This document shows, in pieces, positions 12,331 through 24,700 of a stretch of DNA of 64,000 nucleotides. How positions within the stretch are numbered: position 1 is the first letter of the stretch; each line of letters opens with the position of its first letter. The DNA is from Hemerocallis citrina (lineage: Eukaryota > Streptophyta > Magnoliopsida > Asparagales > Asphodelaceae), in the NCBI GenBank assembly GCA_017893485.1, contig CM030366.1, positions 48,048,283 to 48,112,282 on the forward strand. Direction: 5' to 3'. The position numbers and the translations under genes were made by a program. Below the pieces are notes generated by a model. That model was given only the letters and a program-made list of their open reading frames with translations. It was not told the origin of the DNA and made no database searches.

Positions 12331-12335
12331 GACTG

Positions 12336-14006
12336 TGATGAACACAAGAATATTCACATTTAGGAGCAATTATCTTATTATAAATGCACAGTTAAGAGCT
12401 CTATATGTGGTATTTAACTCTTATTTTCTCTTTTCAATAGGAAACAGCCGATAACAGCAAAACAAAACAGATTCCAGACCAATACAGACTACAGCAGAGA
12501 TCAGTCGACTGATTCCTCAGCCAGTCGACCGGACAGAGAGTTTGCTAAGCCTCGGCATAGTCGACTTCCCCAAACACCAGTCGACTTGACCGAGAAATCG
12601 TGAAGCCACAGATGTCTCAGTACCAGTCGACTTACATCCAAGGCAGTCGACTGGTATGCGGCGGAGTGAAAGGATAAGGTGCGGCCGAATCTAAATCTAA
12701 ATCTATCCAAACCCAGGCTATATGCGAATAATAACTTCTCCAACGAATCAAAGCCAGAGACAGGGGATTGGCAAGAGCACGTGGTTAGCAGATAAGGAAT
12801 AAAAGAAGAAAAGAGAAAGATATAAATAGCCAATCAAATAAGGAAAGAAATAATAAAAAGAGAGGGACTTTCCTGAAAAAAGGAGAAACCCTAATTCCTC
12901 AGCCGTGTTCTATAAATACCAACCAAGAAGCATGAAAGGGGAGATCGGATCTTCTTCCACATTCCTAATCACCGAATCACAAGTTCCAGAGTCATCAACA
13001 AGAAGCACTTTTATCGGCATCAAGGAAGGAGATAGGAGATCAAGTATTCGAAGGCAGCCGACTGTGTGACAGCCAGTCGACCTCATTGCCAGACTTCATT
13101 AGTTTATTTCTTCTTCTTCTATTCTTTATGTTGATCATGTATTCGAACTTGTTGATTAATAAAAGTATTATTATGTGGAACTAATTTCATAGTTGGGTAG
13201 ATTGAAGCCGTAGTTATGTAGTGCTATGTTCTTCTGAAATCTTCTATTTTACTTATTGATTGAATCTGAATGAAGTGATATAGATTGATGATAATCAAAC
13301 TTGTTCTCGAAGCTCTGAGAGAAGTCGACTGAGGTGAGAGCCAGTCGACTGACATACAGAGCTTGAGAATATCAAGTTTGCATTACCATTTATCTGAATC
13401 TGTTATATGAGCATATTGAGACGACCCGTATCTCGTGTTCATAATTTGTAACAAGGGAATCTTTAGGGGTTCTTGGTTCAATCAACTTAAGGGATCTAGA
13501 TCTGATACCAATTTCTAGAACCTTGAGTGTTTGTTCGTTTCCACTGATCTTATGTTTTCTTTAAGTACAACTTAGTAGATACCATGCTAAACACTTAATG
13601 AAAGAAACGAATTAGAGTAGATACCATGCCTAATTCTTGGCTTAGGGAAACAGTACTTTAAGGAGTAGATACCATGCCCTTGAAGGGAACAAACATGAGT
13701 AATAAGAAGAAGTTCAGAAGGTGACTTAGCATTACTGACTATTGGTGGAGATCTAAACCCAACTACTTCATAAATATTTGTGATTCAACATTTCTTATTT
13801 AGTTTTAATCCTTTAATTCCTTTTAGACCTTTAAAACAACCTTTTATGATTCTTAGTCTTTTTATTGATTAGTAACTTAAAGTCTACAATCTCTGTGGGA
13901 TCGACCCTTGCTATTGCTACGCTTCTATAAACGATTCGTACACTTGCGAGGTTTTTAATTTGTGTCTAGTTTTATCTATTTATTTAGGTAACTAGATTGC
14001 ACAACA
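12336..14006 (+). repeat. 5' LTR of the Athila-like element
   Basis: 1671 bp. It contains five pairs of the palindrome CAGTCGACTG or close variants: cores at 12504/12524, 12560/12580, 12626/12646, 13057 (GCCGAC)/13076 and 13324/13344. It also carries three copies of agtagataccatgc at 13574, 13616 and 13664. Ends with TTGCACAACA. Confidence 0.95.
12911..12918 (+). promoter_or_regulatory. TATA box of the Athila LTR
   Basis: TATAAATA at offset 575 of the LTR; the 3' LTR has the same box at 21237-21244. Three palindrome pairs lie upstream in U3 and two downstream in the transcribed leader. Confidence 0.7.
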
Positions 14007-14012
14007 AGTTTT

Positions 14013-14030
14013 TGGCGCCGTTGCCGGGGA
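14013..14030 (+). other. primer-binding site (tRNA-Asp type)
   Basis: TGGCGCCGTTGCCGGGGA begins 7 bases after the 5' LTR. It is complementary to the 3' end of plant tRNA-Asp, the usual Athila primer. Confidence 0.85.
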
Positions 14031-14137
14031 TTGTCTAGTATTTTAACTTACAGATCAGTAGAAAGTTTTTATTTTTCTTTCTTTCTTTTAATTTTATTAT
14101 TAAGTATTTTTTCTTTTAGGTTACAGGATTTTGGTGG

Positions 14138-17100
14138 ATGCACGGAAGGAGATCACTTCGTCCAGAGCTACTACCTATTGACGCAGAAACAGAACGCACT
14201 TTGCACAGACTAGGTAAACTGTTTGCTGCGCACCAGTCGACTGTCCACACGAACCAGTCGACTATCCAGAGACCCAGTTCACATACAGCAATGGCTGAGG
14301 AAATGCCAAATCGAGTGCCAATGCAGGACAAGTTCACGCCTAAGAACATCGAGCAACCTTCCTGCATTGCATATCAACCTAATGTCACAGGGAACATGCA
14401 TCTATCTCCTCAGTTACTTAGTATGGTTCCCCACTTTAGTGGCAAACCAGATGAAGAGCCTCATCTCCATCTGCAAGACTTTTTCGATCTTTGCAGGACA
14501 CAAAGCGTCCAAGGGCTTACCCCTAAACAAATCAGGTTAATTTTGTTTCCTTTTTCCTTAAAACTTAACGCTAAACTATGGTATAATTCTTTGGAACCAG
14601 GATCAATAAACTCATGGGAGCAATTGGCGACAAAGTTCTTAAAAAAATTCTTTCCAGCCCAAAAGACCAAACAACTGAAAAGGGAAATTCAACTCTTTCA
14701 ACAAAAGGATGGAGATTTATTTTTCGAAGCATGGAAGGATTTCAAGAACAAACTTCTCAAGTGTTCTACACACAACATGCCTAAAGATGATCAGGTACAA
14801 GCTTTTTATGAAGGTTTAAATGATACTAACAAGGCAATTGTGGATTCAGCTTGCAACAGGATCTTAATGTGGAAAAGCGGTGAAGAGGCCATTGAACTAT
14901 TTGAAGAACTCAGCGAGAATTCACAACAATTCTCAACAAGGAGGGGCCCTTCGAAAAAACAGGGAGTTTACGAAATCTCTAATAACAATAACATTCAATT
15001 GGAAATGGTAAACATGAATAAGAAAATTGATATGCTTGTTAATGCAATGTCTATGATGGGTGGAGTTAAAAATCAAACAAATGAAATTTGTGCAATTTGT
15101 TCTCATGTAGATCATACCACTGATACTTGTCCTATGTCTTCTTTCACAGATCAGGAGCATGCGAACTATGTTGGTCGAGGAGTGTTTCCACCAAAGAACA
15201 GTCCATTCTCAAACACATACAACCCAGGGTGGAGGAACCATCCAAACTTCTCCTGGAGCAATAATCAGAATAATCAAGGGACTCAATTCACACAAGGACA
15301 TGCACGGAACTTTCAAGTAGGAAGTGGGGTTGATAGGCCAGTTCAAGAACAGAAGAAATTAGATTTTGAATCCATCGTCCTTCAATTGCTCCAACAACAA
15401 CATCAAACAAGCAACCAACAAGGGCAAGCAATTCAGAAGTTGGAAACACAGATTGGCCAAATTGCTAAAGAATTAAGCGAACGAAAGGCAGGGGAACTTC
15501 CTTCACAAACCATACCAAACCCTGGAGGCCAAGAACAGCTCAAGGCAATCACAACTCTCAGAAGTGGTAAGATAATTGACAACAAGGTTGGAACACACAC
15601 CGAAGAAACAGAAGAACAACCATCAAAAGTTTTGGGTTCCAACAAGATAAGTGAAAAAGTAAGAACAGTTGTGCCACCATTCCCTCAAAGGTTAGTCAAA
15701 CAAAAGAAAGATCAACATTTATTTGACATCTTTGAAACTCCCAGGAAGGTAGAAATTAATATCCCTCTACTTGATGCTATTAAACAAATTCCCTCTTATG
15801 CTAAATTTTTGAAAGAATGTTGTACTCACAAAAGAACATTTCAGGTTAGGGAGGATGTGGCTTTGACAAAGGAAGTGAGCGCTGTCTTATTAAGAAAATT
15901 ACCTCCTAAATTAAAAGACCCAGGTAGTTTTACCATTCCTTGCAGGATTGGCGAGCACTTCTTTGAGAAAGCATTACTAGACTTGGGGGCAAGCATCAAT
16001 CTTCTCCCATACACCGTCTATGAAAAGCTAGGATTGGGGGAACTCCAACCAACATCCATCACGTTGCAGTTGGCAGATCGCAGTATCAAAAGACCTAGAG
16101 GTATTTTGGAAGATGTCCTAGTTCAGGTAAACGATTTCATCTTGCCTGCTGATTTTGTGGTGTTAGACATGGAGGAATCTTCAATGCCATCTTCTCTACC
16201 AATCATTTTAGGTAGGCCCTTTATGAGTACGGCTGATATAAAAATTTGTGTTAAAAAGGGTACTATAAGCATGAAAATAAATGGAGAGAAAGTTGAATTT
16301 AAAATGTTTGATACACTGAAATTACCACATGATGATCATGAATGCTATAATGTTGATGTGGTGCAGGAGAGTGTTGATCAAACATTTCAGGTACATAGCG
16401 TTGAACCACTACAAGCCACAATTACACAATCTCTAACTTTATCTAATGTTGAACAGGATTACGATGACTGGGGGATTGCAGAGACAATACATCACCTTGA
16501 AACTCCAAAGTCATACTCAGGTAAGTTTGCACCAGTATTTGAAACATTGGTGACTGATGACTCCTTTGTTTCTGCAGGCGAGTCGACTGATGCCTTAGAC
16601 AAGTCGACTGTGGGAGAGGATGAGTCGACTGACCAGACTGCTACCAGGGACCAGTTGACTGCACTGAGACCTCCACACTTAGAACTTAAGCAGTTGCCCG
16701 ATCATTTGAAGCATGCATATTTGGGTGAGAACCAGACGCTACCTGTGATAATTGCTGCGAACCTGAGTGCACAGGAAGAAGATAAGTTGCTGAGGGTATT
16801 ACGAGAACACAAGAGTGCAATAGGATGGACCATTGCAGACATCAAGGGAATAAGTCCATCCAAATGCATGCATAGAATACTCCTTGAAAACAACGCAAAA
16901 TCAAGCAGGGAGGCACAGAGAAGACTTAACCCAAAAATGAAGGAAGTGGTAAGAGCAGAGATTCTGAAGCTACTAGATGTTGGCATCATCTACCCTATCT
17001 CAGATAGCAAATGGGTAAGTCCTATACATGTAGTGCCTAAGAAAAGTGGAGTCACAGTGGTGACAAATGAAGAGAATGAGCTTATCCCCACTAGAGTGAC

Positions 17101-19639
17101 CACAGGATGGAGGGTATGCATTGATTACAGGAAACTGAACAACGAAACCAGGAAAGATCACTTCCCTCTTCCTTTTATTGATCAAATGTTAGAAAGATTA
17201 GCAGGATATAGTCATTATTGTTTTTTAGATGGTTATAGTGGTTATAATCAAATTGCTATTGCCCCAGAAGATCAAGAAAAAACCACTTTTACATGTCCTT
17301 TTGGTACTTTTGCATACAGGAGGATGCCCTTTGGATTGTGCAATGCTCCAGCTACATTTCAAAGATGCATGATGAGTATATTCTCAGACATGGTGGAAAG
17401 GTTCATCGAGGTATTTATGGATGACCTTAGTGTTTTTGGATCTTGTTTTGATGAATACCTTAACCATTTGCAGCTTGTGCTTAAAAGATGTGAAGAATGC
17501 AATTTAGTGCTGAATTGGGAAAAGTGCCATTTTATGGTACAACAAGGTATTGTGTTGGGACACGTGGTGTCAAAAAGAGTCATAGAGGTAGACAAAGCAA
17601 AAATCGATATAATATCAAAACTACCCCCTCCCACTACAGTTAAGGGTGTTAGGAGTTTTCTAGGACATGCAGGGTTCTATAGAAGATTTATAAAAGATTT
17701 CTCAAAAATCTCCAAACCCCTTTGTGATTTGTTGGCTAAGGATGTTGAGTTTGTATGGACAGAAGAATGCACAAATGCTTTTAATGCATTGAAAAATCTT
17801 CTCATTTCTGCACCTATTGTCATGGCACCAGATTGGAGCCATCCTTTCGAGCTCATGTGTGATGCAAGTGATTATGCTTTAGGGGCTGTGTTAGGTCAAA
17901 GAATCAATAAGAAACCCCATGTTATTTACTATGCTTCTCGAACTTTAAACGATGCACAGCTAAATTATTCTACTACTGAAAAAGAAATGTTAGCTGTTAT
18001 TTTTGCTGTAGAGAAGTTTAGATCATATTTGATTGGTTCTAAAGTTATTGTTTTCACTGACCATGCTGCTTTGAGATATTTATTTGCGAAAAAAGATGCT
18101 AAGCCTAGGTTGATCAGATGGGTGCTGTTGCTTCAAGAATTCGATCTCGAGATTAGAGATAAAAAAGGAAGCGACAATGTTGTAGCAGATCACATGTCCA
18201 GGCTACTGCAGGAGGAAGAAAGAATTGTGCCGCCACTTAATGAAAATTTCCCAGATGAACATCTCTTTGAAATAAATTAATCCTCGGGACAGTCGACTGG
18301 TAACAGGACCAGTCGACTGGTATCTCACTGTTTAAATTTTCCATGGTTTGCTGACATTGTAAATTATCTCACTGCTCATGTTTTCCCTCCAGGTATGACA
18401 AGTCAGGGAAGAAAGAGACTGGTGGCTATGTGCAAGCACTACTATTGGGATGATCCTTATTTGTTCAAATTTTGCCCTGATCAAATTATAAGAAGATGTG
18501 TGGCAGAAGAAGAACAAATGAGCTTTTTACAACATTGCCACCAATATGCATGTGGAGGACATTTTGGACCAAAAAGAACAGCACTCAAGGTATTGCAATC
18601 TGGATTTTATTGGCCTAAAGTATTCAAAGATGCTTTTTCTTTTTGCAGGACTTGTGACAAATGCCAAAGAATAGGAAACATCTCTTCCAGACATCAAATG
18701 CCACTGCAAAACATCCAAGTGATCGAGCTTTTTGACGTGTGCGGAATCGACTTCATGGGTCCCTTTCCTAACTCATTTGGTTATTTATATATACTTGTTG
18801 GTGTGGATTATGTGTCTAAATGGGTCGAGGCTGTCCCCTCAAAAACTAATGACCACAAAGTTGTTGTCAAGTTTTTGCAGGAGAACATTTTCACTAGGTT
18901 TGGTACACCACGAGCAATAATTAGTGATGGAGGGAGCCACTTCAATAACTTTCCGTTTGATTCTTTGATGAAGAAGTATGGTATCACACATAAAGTAGGC
19001 ACCCCATATCATCCTCAAACTAGTGGATAGGTGGAGATCAGCAATAGAGAAATCAAGAGCATTTTGGAAAAGACAGTCAACACAAGGAGAAAGGATTGGT
19101 CGTTGCGCTTGAACGATGCATTATGGGCCTATAGAACCGCATACAAAACACACATCGGCATGTCACCATACCGTTTGGTTTTTGGAAAAGCTTGTCATCT
19201 ACCAGTGGAGTTGGAACACAAAGCATATTGGGCCATCAAAAGGTTCAATTTTGATATGAAACAAGCAGGTGACAAAAGAAGGTTGCAACTGAATGAGCTT
19301 GAAGAGTTGAGGCACGACGCATACGAAAATGCAAAATTGTACAAGAAAAGGACCAAGTTGTACCATGACAAACAGCTAGCAAGAAAGGAGTTTTATGAAG
19401 GACAGAAGGTATTGATATACAACTCAAGATTGAGACTTTTTCCAGGCAAGCTTATGTCACGATGGTATGGGCCATACATTGTCACAAGAGTCTTTCCACA
19501 TGGTGCATTGGAGGTTCATAGCCAAGAAAAGAATCAAACATTTAAGGTGAACGTGCATAGAGCGAAGCCATACATAGAGATGAGTCTAGAACCGCAAGAG
19601 GAAGATGTGAATCTTCAAACCATTCAAGACATGGCATGA
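14138..19639 (+). pseudogene. Athila gag-pol polyprotein with two in-frame stops
   Basis: One reading frame runs from ATG 14138 to a stop at 19637-19639, broken only by TAA at 18278-18280 and TAG at 19028-19030. Order by residue: Gag about 95-300; CCHC knuckle CX2CX4HX4C at 318-331; protease DLGAS at 615; reverse transcriptase with FMDD at 1093-1096; RNase H with CDASDYALG near 1241 and TDHAALRYLF; after the TAA, integrase with an H-H-C-C finger ([10 protein letters not shown]…CRTCDKC), GIDFMGPFP and ISDGGSHF. The TAG comes after PYHPQTSG and two codons before the integrase catalytic Glu, so a functional integrase is not made without readthrough. Gag-pol is a single frame with no visible frameshift signal, as usual for Athila. 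Five in-frame QST/EST/KST tripeptides are encoded by the AGTCGACT palindromes. The last 600 bases are the integrase C-terminus. Confidence 0.93.
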
Positions 19640-19678
19640 CCTCATCATGTCTAGCTGAAGACAGAAAACACAACGCTT

Positions 19679-19696
19679 ATTGGGAGGCAACCCAAT
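19679..19696 (+). other. conserved post-pol hairpin
   Basis: ATTGGG-AGGCAA-CCCAAT, a perfect 6-bp stem with 6-base loop 40 bases after the pol stop. The TGGGAGGCAACCCA core recurs at this position in Athila-type elements, from general knowledge of the family. Its role is not established. Confidence 0.6.
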
Positions 19697-20064
19697 TTTT
19701 CAGGGGAGTATTTACACTTTCCCTCTATTTTCTTTCATTTTATCTTTTATTTTCAGTCTCTCCTTAATAGATGTGACACATGCCTATTTTTAAATTTTCT
19801 TTCGAACATTGAGGACAATGTTCCATCTAAGTTTGGGGGTATTAGGGTTATTTTATAGAGTCTTTTGAATTTTTTTTAGGATAAAAAATTTCTTATAAAG
19901 TAAGAAGACGGATACTTACTTACTTTAGGATTGTTGAGTTCCATAGTTCCCTACAAAGTTATATAAGTCATGCAATTATACATAATAAACAAATGTGATA
20001 CCTTTTTCTGGTGATTATTCTCTTTAAATCTAGTCCTAAATTGAGTTTAAGTAAATAGAGTGAT

Positions 20065-20116
<52 letters not shown>

Positions 20117-20319
20117 AATAAAGTCAATCTACTCCAATGTTTTGAGTGCTTAGTAACTAAGGGTATTCATCACCAATGTTTACCTTTACGTCAAATGGCA
20201 ACTTGAAATATGAGTATGCAAAGCACTTTAGAGTTTGTGACTTACTGAGTAACCGGGTGGATTCATCACCAATGTTTCGCATTCGCGTCAAAAGGCAAGT
20301 GACAGATTTAGAGAAGAGA

Positions 20320-20358
<39 letters not shown>

Positions 20359-20644
20359 ACTCTAGTTTGCTACTCGGTTTGTAGTAGAGAAAAGGGGATA
20401 ATCACAGATTGAGTAGTCGCATACTATAACTACATTAATTGCATGACAAATATGATTAAGTCTGGGGATTATGACTAAACAATTGCACTAGAGAAAGTGG
20501 GTATGTGGAATTTTACTTTATCTGAAATTGTTTATAGTTAATATGTTGATGCTCACATAATAAGAACTCTAGGTGGTTAAGGCTGTCATTATTATAAAGA
20601 TACCCTTGTTCATAATTCTAGTTTGCTTGAGGACAAGCAAAAAT
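19697..20644. other. non-coding region between pol and 3' LTR with microsatellites
   Basis: About 950 bp in the place where some Athila elements carry an env-like ORF; no such ORF is present. It holds an (AT)n run at about 20068-20113 and an A run at about 20323-20357. A segment with 'ggtattcatcaccaatgttt' near 20162 is repeated imperfectly near 20258. Confidence 0.7.
19827..19844 (+). other. internal polypurine-tract-like copy
   Basis: ctaagtttgggggtatta, preceded by TTGAGGACAA. It duplicates the terminal tract at 20645-20661 together with its TTGAGGACAA context. Confidence 0.55.
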
Positions 20645-20661
20645 CTAAGTTTGGGGGTATT
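20645..20661 (+). other. polypurine tract
   Basis: ctaagtttgggggtatt immediately upstream of the 3' LTR start; the expected plus-strand primer. Confidence 0.8.
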
Positions 20662-22332
20662 TGATGAACACAAGAATATTCACATTTAGGAGCAATTATC
20701 TTATTATAAATGCACAGTTAAGAGCTCTATAATGGGTATTTAACTCTTATTTTCTCTTTTCAATAGGAAACAGCCGATAACAGCAAAACAAAGCAGATTC
20801 CAGACCAATACAGACTACAGCAGAGATCAGTCGACTGATTCCTCAGCCAGTCGACCGGACAGAGAGTTTGCTAAGCCTCGGCATAGTCGACTTCCCCAAA
20901 CACCAGTCGACTTGACCGAGAAATCGTGAAGCCACAGATGTCTCAGTACCAGTCGACTTACATCCAAGGCAGTCGACTGGTATGCGGCGGAGTGAAAGGA
21001 TAAGGTGCGGCCGAATCTAAATCTAAATCTATCCAAACCCAGGCTATATGCGAATAATAACTTCTCCAACGAATCAAAGCCAGAGACAGGGGATTGGCAA
21101 GAGCACGTGGTTAGCAGATAAGGAATAAAAGAAGAAAAGAGAAAGATATAAATCGCCGATCAAATAAGGAAAGAAATAATAAAAAGAGAGGGACTTTCCT
21201 GAAAAAAGGAGAAACCCTAATTCCTCAGCCGTGTTCTATAAATACCAACCAAGAAGCATGAAAGGGGAGATCGGATCTTCTTCCACATTCCTAATCACCG
21301 AATCACAAGTTCCAGAGTCATCAACAAGAAGCACTTTTATCGGCATCAAGGAAGGAGATAGGAGATCAAGTATTCGAAGGCAGCCGACTGTGTGACAGCC
21401 AGTCGACCTCATTGCCGGACTTCATTAGTTTATTTCTTCTTCTTCTATTCTTTATGTTGATCATGTATTCGAACTTGTTGATTAATAAAAGTATTATTAT
21501 GTGGAACTAATTTCATAGTTGGGTAGATTGAAGCCGTAGTTATGTAGTGCTATGTTCTTCTGAAATCTTCTATTTTACTTATTGATTGAATCTGAATGAA
21601 GTGATATAGATTGATGATAATCAAACTTGTTCTCGAAGCTCTGAGAGAAGTCGACTGAGGTGAGAGCCAGTCGACTGACATACAGAGCTTGAGAATATCA
21701 AGTTTGCATTACCATTTATCTGAATCTGTTATATGAGCATATTGAGACGACCCGTATCTCGTGTTCATAATTTGTAACAAGGGAATCTCTAGGGGTTCTT
21801 GGTTCAATCAACTTAAGGGATCTAGATCTGATACCAATTTCTAGAACCTTGATTGTTTGTTCGTTTCCACTGATCTTATGTTTTCTTTAAGTACAACTTA
21901 GTAGGTACCATGCTAAACACTTAATGAAAGAAACGAATTAGAGTAGATACCATGCCTAATTCTTGGCTTAGGAAAACAGTACTTTAAGGAGTAGATACCA
22001 TGCCCTTGAAGGGAACAAACATGAGTAATAAGAAGAAGTTCAGAAGGTGACTTAGCATTACTGACTATTGGTGGAGATCTAAACCCAACTACTTCATAAA
22101 TATTTGTGATTCAACATTTCTTATTTAGTTTTAATCCTTTAATTCCTTTTAGACCTTTAAAACAACCTTTTATGATTCTTAGTCTTTTTATTGATTAGTA
22201 AGTTAAAGTCTACAATCTCTGTGGGATCGACCCTTGCTATTGCTACGCTTCTATAAACGATTCGTACACTTGCGAGGTTTTTAATTTGTGTCTAGTTTTA
22301 TCTATTTATTTAGGTAACTAGATTGCACAACA
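20662..22332 (+). repeat. 3' LTR of the Athila-like element
   Basis: 1671 bp, collinear with 12336-14006 without indels. Differences that I could count: three adjacent sites near 20732, and single sites near 20792, 21154, 21158, 21417, 21788, 21852, 21905, 21973 and 22201. All palindrome pairs are retained. Confidence 0.95.
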
Positions 22333-22337
22333 GACTG

Positions 22338-22440
22338 CTCGATCCTGCGCCGATAGATCTCTTGACGAATGGAGGATTTTTCTCGAATCTCATCGATGAG
22401 GTCTAGGTTGCCTCGACGTTGGTTCGAATTTTTCTCTTCA
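22338..22440 (-). pseudogene. Tat integrase fragment between Athila and the plastid patch
   Basis: Minus-strand translation reads NQRRGNLDLIDEIREKSSIRQ, then EIYRRRIEQSYNKRVRP across the Athila target site. This is the linker and C-terminal part of a Tat integrase. The frame is lost at about 22435-22445, where plastid-like sequence begins. Confidence 0.75.
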
Positions 22441-22997
22441 CTATTTTCTCGAAAACTTCCTTTCCTCAATCTTTATTCACGTAGAAATTAAGAAAAAATG
22501 ATAATACCAGTGAAATTGGATAGTCCCGACTTCCCGCAAGCATGGGTATCATCTAATCCAATTTCTTAGTTTAGATAGTGTATGAGTAGGCCCGGGAAAA
22601 CCCCTGTATGGCTTCTTCTATTTCTCGATAAAAAGTAACATGACCAACTGTAGTTCAAATGTATATACAACTGAAAATTAGAATAAGAAGAATAGGATTC
22701 TATATCTATAATATCTATATATCTATATTAGTATTAGTCATATTATAGTTATATAATATGTTATGAATATGAAAACTAATTCTATTTATATAACTAATAT
22801 TTATACTTTATATAACTAATTCTAATTATTTTAGTTATATTATTCTATATTATTAGATTCGAGTTAGCTGAGATTTTTTTATTTCTATTTTTTTCCGGTT
22901 ATGGCTCGGCCAGGTGGGATAGCCGAGCCATTGTCCTTTTTGAAAGATAAGAGGCCAAGTCAAATGAATAAGGAAAGAAATTTATTCAATAAGCAAA

Positions 22998-23085
22998 AGG
23001 AGAGAGAGGAATTCGAACCCTCGATAGTTATTGAAACTATACCGGTTTTCAAGACCGAAGCTATCAACCACTCAGCCACCTCTCC
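22998..23085 (-). tRNA. trnS-UGA: plastid-derived trnS-UGA copy (nuclear, probably inactive)
   Basis: On the minus strand a complete cloverleaf is recognisable: acceptor GGAGAGG / TCTCTCC, D-arm region TGGCTGAGTGGTTGATAGC, anticodon stem-loop TCGGT-CTTGAAA-ACCGG with anticodon TGA, long variable arm, and T arm GAGGG-TTCGAAT-TCCTC. A few stem positions are G-T, consistent with decay after transfer to the nucleus. It is oriented opposite to the psbD piece, as in plastid genomes. Confidence 0.85.
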
Positions 23086-23122
23086 CAGGAGCAATCTCTA
23101 TTTTATTCCTACGAATAGAACA

Positions 23123-24454
<1,332 letters not shown>

Positions 24455-24700
24455 TTAGTCACTGAATATTTTGACGCACTGGGCACCGGCCTTATGCGCT
24501 AGGCATAGACCGGCTATGAGATCCTCATATTCCACCTCGTTGTTTGATGCCCAAAAATTAATGCGTTGTGAATACTGAAGAACAAAGTCATCGGGGCCAG
24601 TCATGATGACCCCTGCCCCGCTCCCGTTAGAGCATGAGGATCCATCAGCATACACGATCCAGAATGGGGGTTCCTTTCTTCCTCGCTGGGGTCAGGGATA
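24455..24700 (-). pseudogene. second RNase H domain (aRNH type) of the Tat element
   Basis: Minus-strand frame 24655-24455 reads YADGSSCSNGSGAGVIM, then NNEVEYEDLIAGLCLAHKAG and VKIFSD. The DGSS…GAG…NN.AEY pattern is that of the extra RNase H that Tat-lineage elements gained between their own RNase H and integrase. It stops at a TAG at 24455, where Ser/Gln is expected. Confidence 0.72.

Larger units (their letters stand above)
12336..22332 (+). mobile_element. Athila-like LTR retrotransposon, nearly intact
   Basis: Complete element bounded by TGATG…AACA ends and a perfect target duplication GACTG (12331-12335 and 22333-22337). It has two LTRs of exactly 1671 bp, a primer site matching the tRNA-Asp type, a single long gag-pol frame, a polypurine tract, and no env-like ORF. 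The LTRs differ at roughly 12 positions by eye (about 0.7 percent), so it is the youngest insertion here. It landed in the integrase of the minus-strand Tat element. The gag and RT style (PHFSGKPDEEPHLHLQDFFD; FMDDLSVFG) and the tgggaggcaaccca hairpin after pol are typical of Athila. Two stops in pol suggest that this copy is not autonomous. Confidence 0.95.

Noticed and set aside
12501..12833. Minus-strand ORF present in both Athila LTRs (also 20827-21069)
   Set aside because: Identical LTR sequence explains its presence twice; starts differ between copies and it resembles no known protein.
19640..20661. env-like gene in Athila
   Set aside because: No ORF of suitable length, no signal peptide or membrane segments; the only ORFs span microsatellites.
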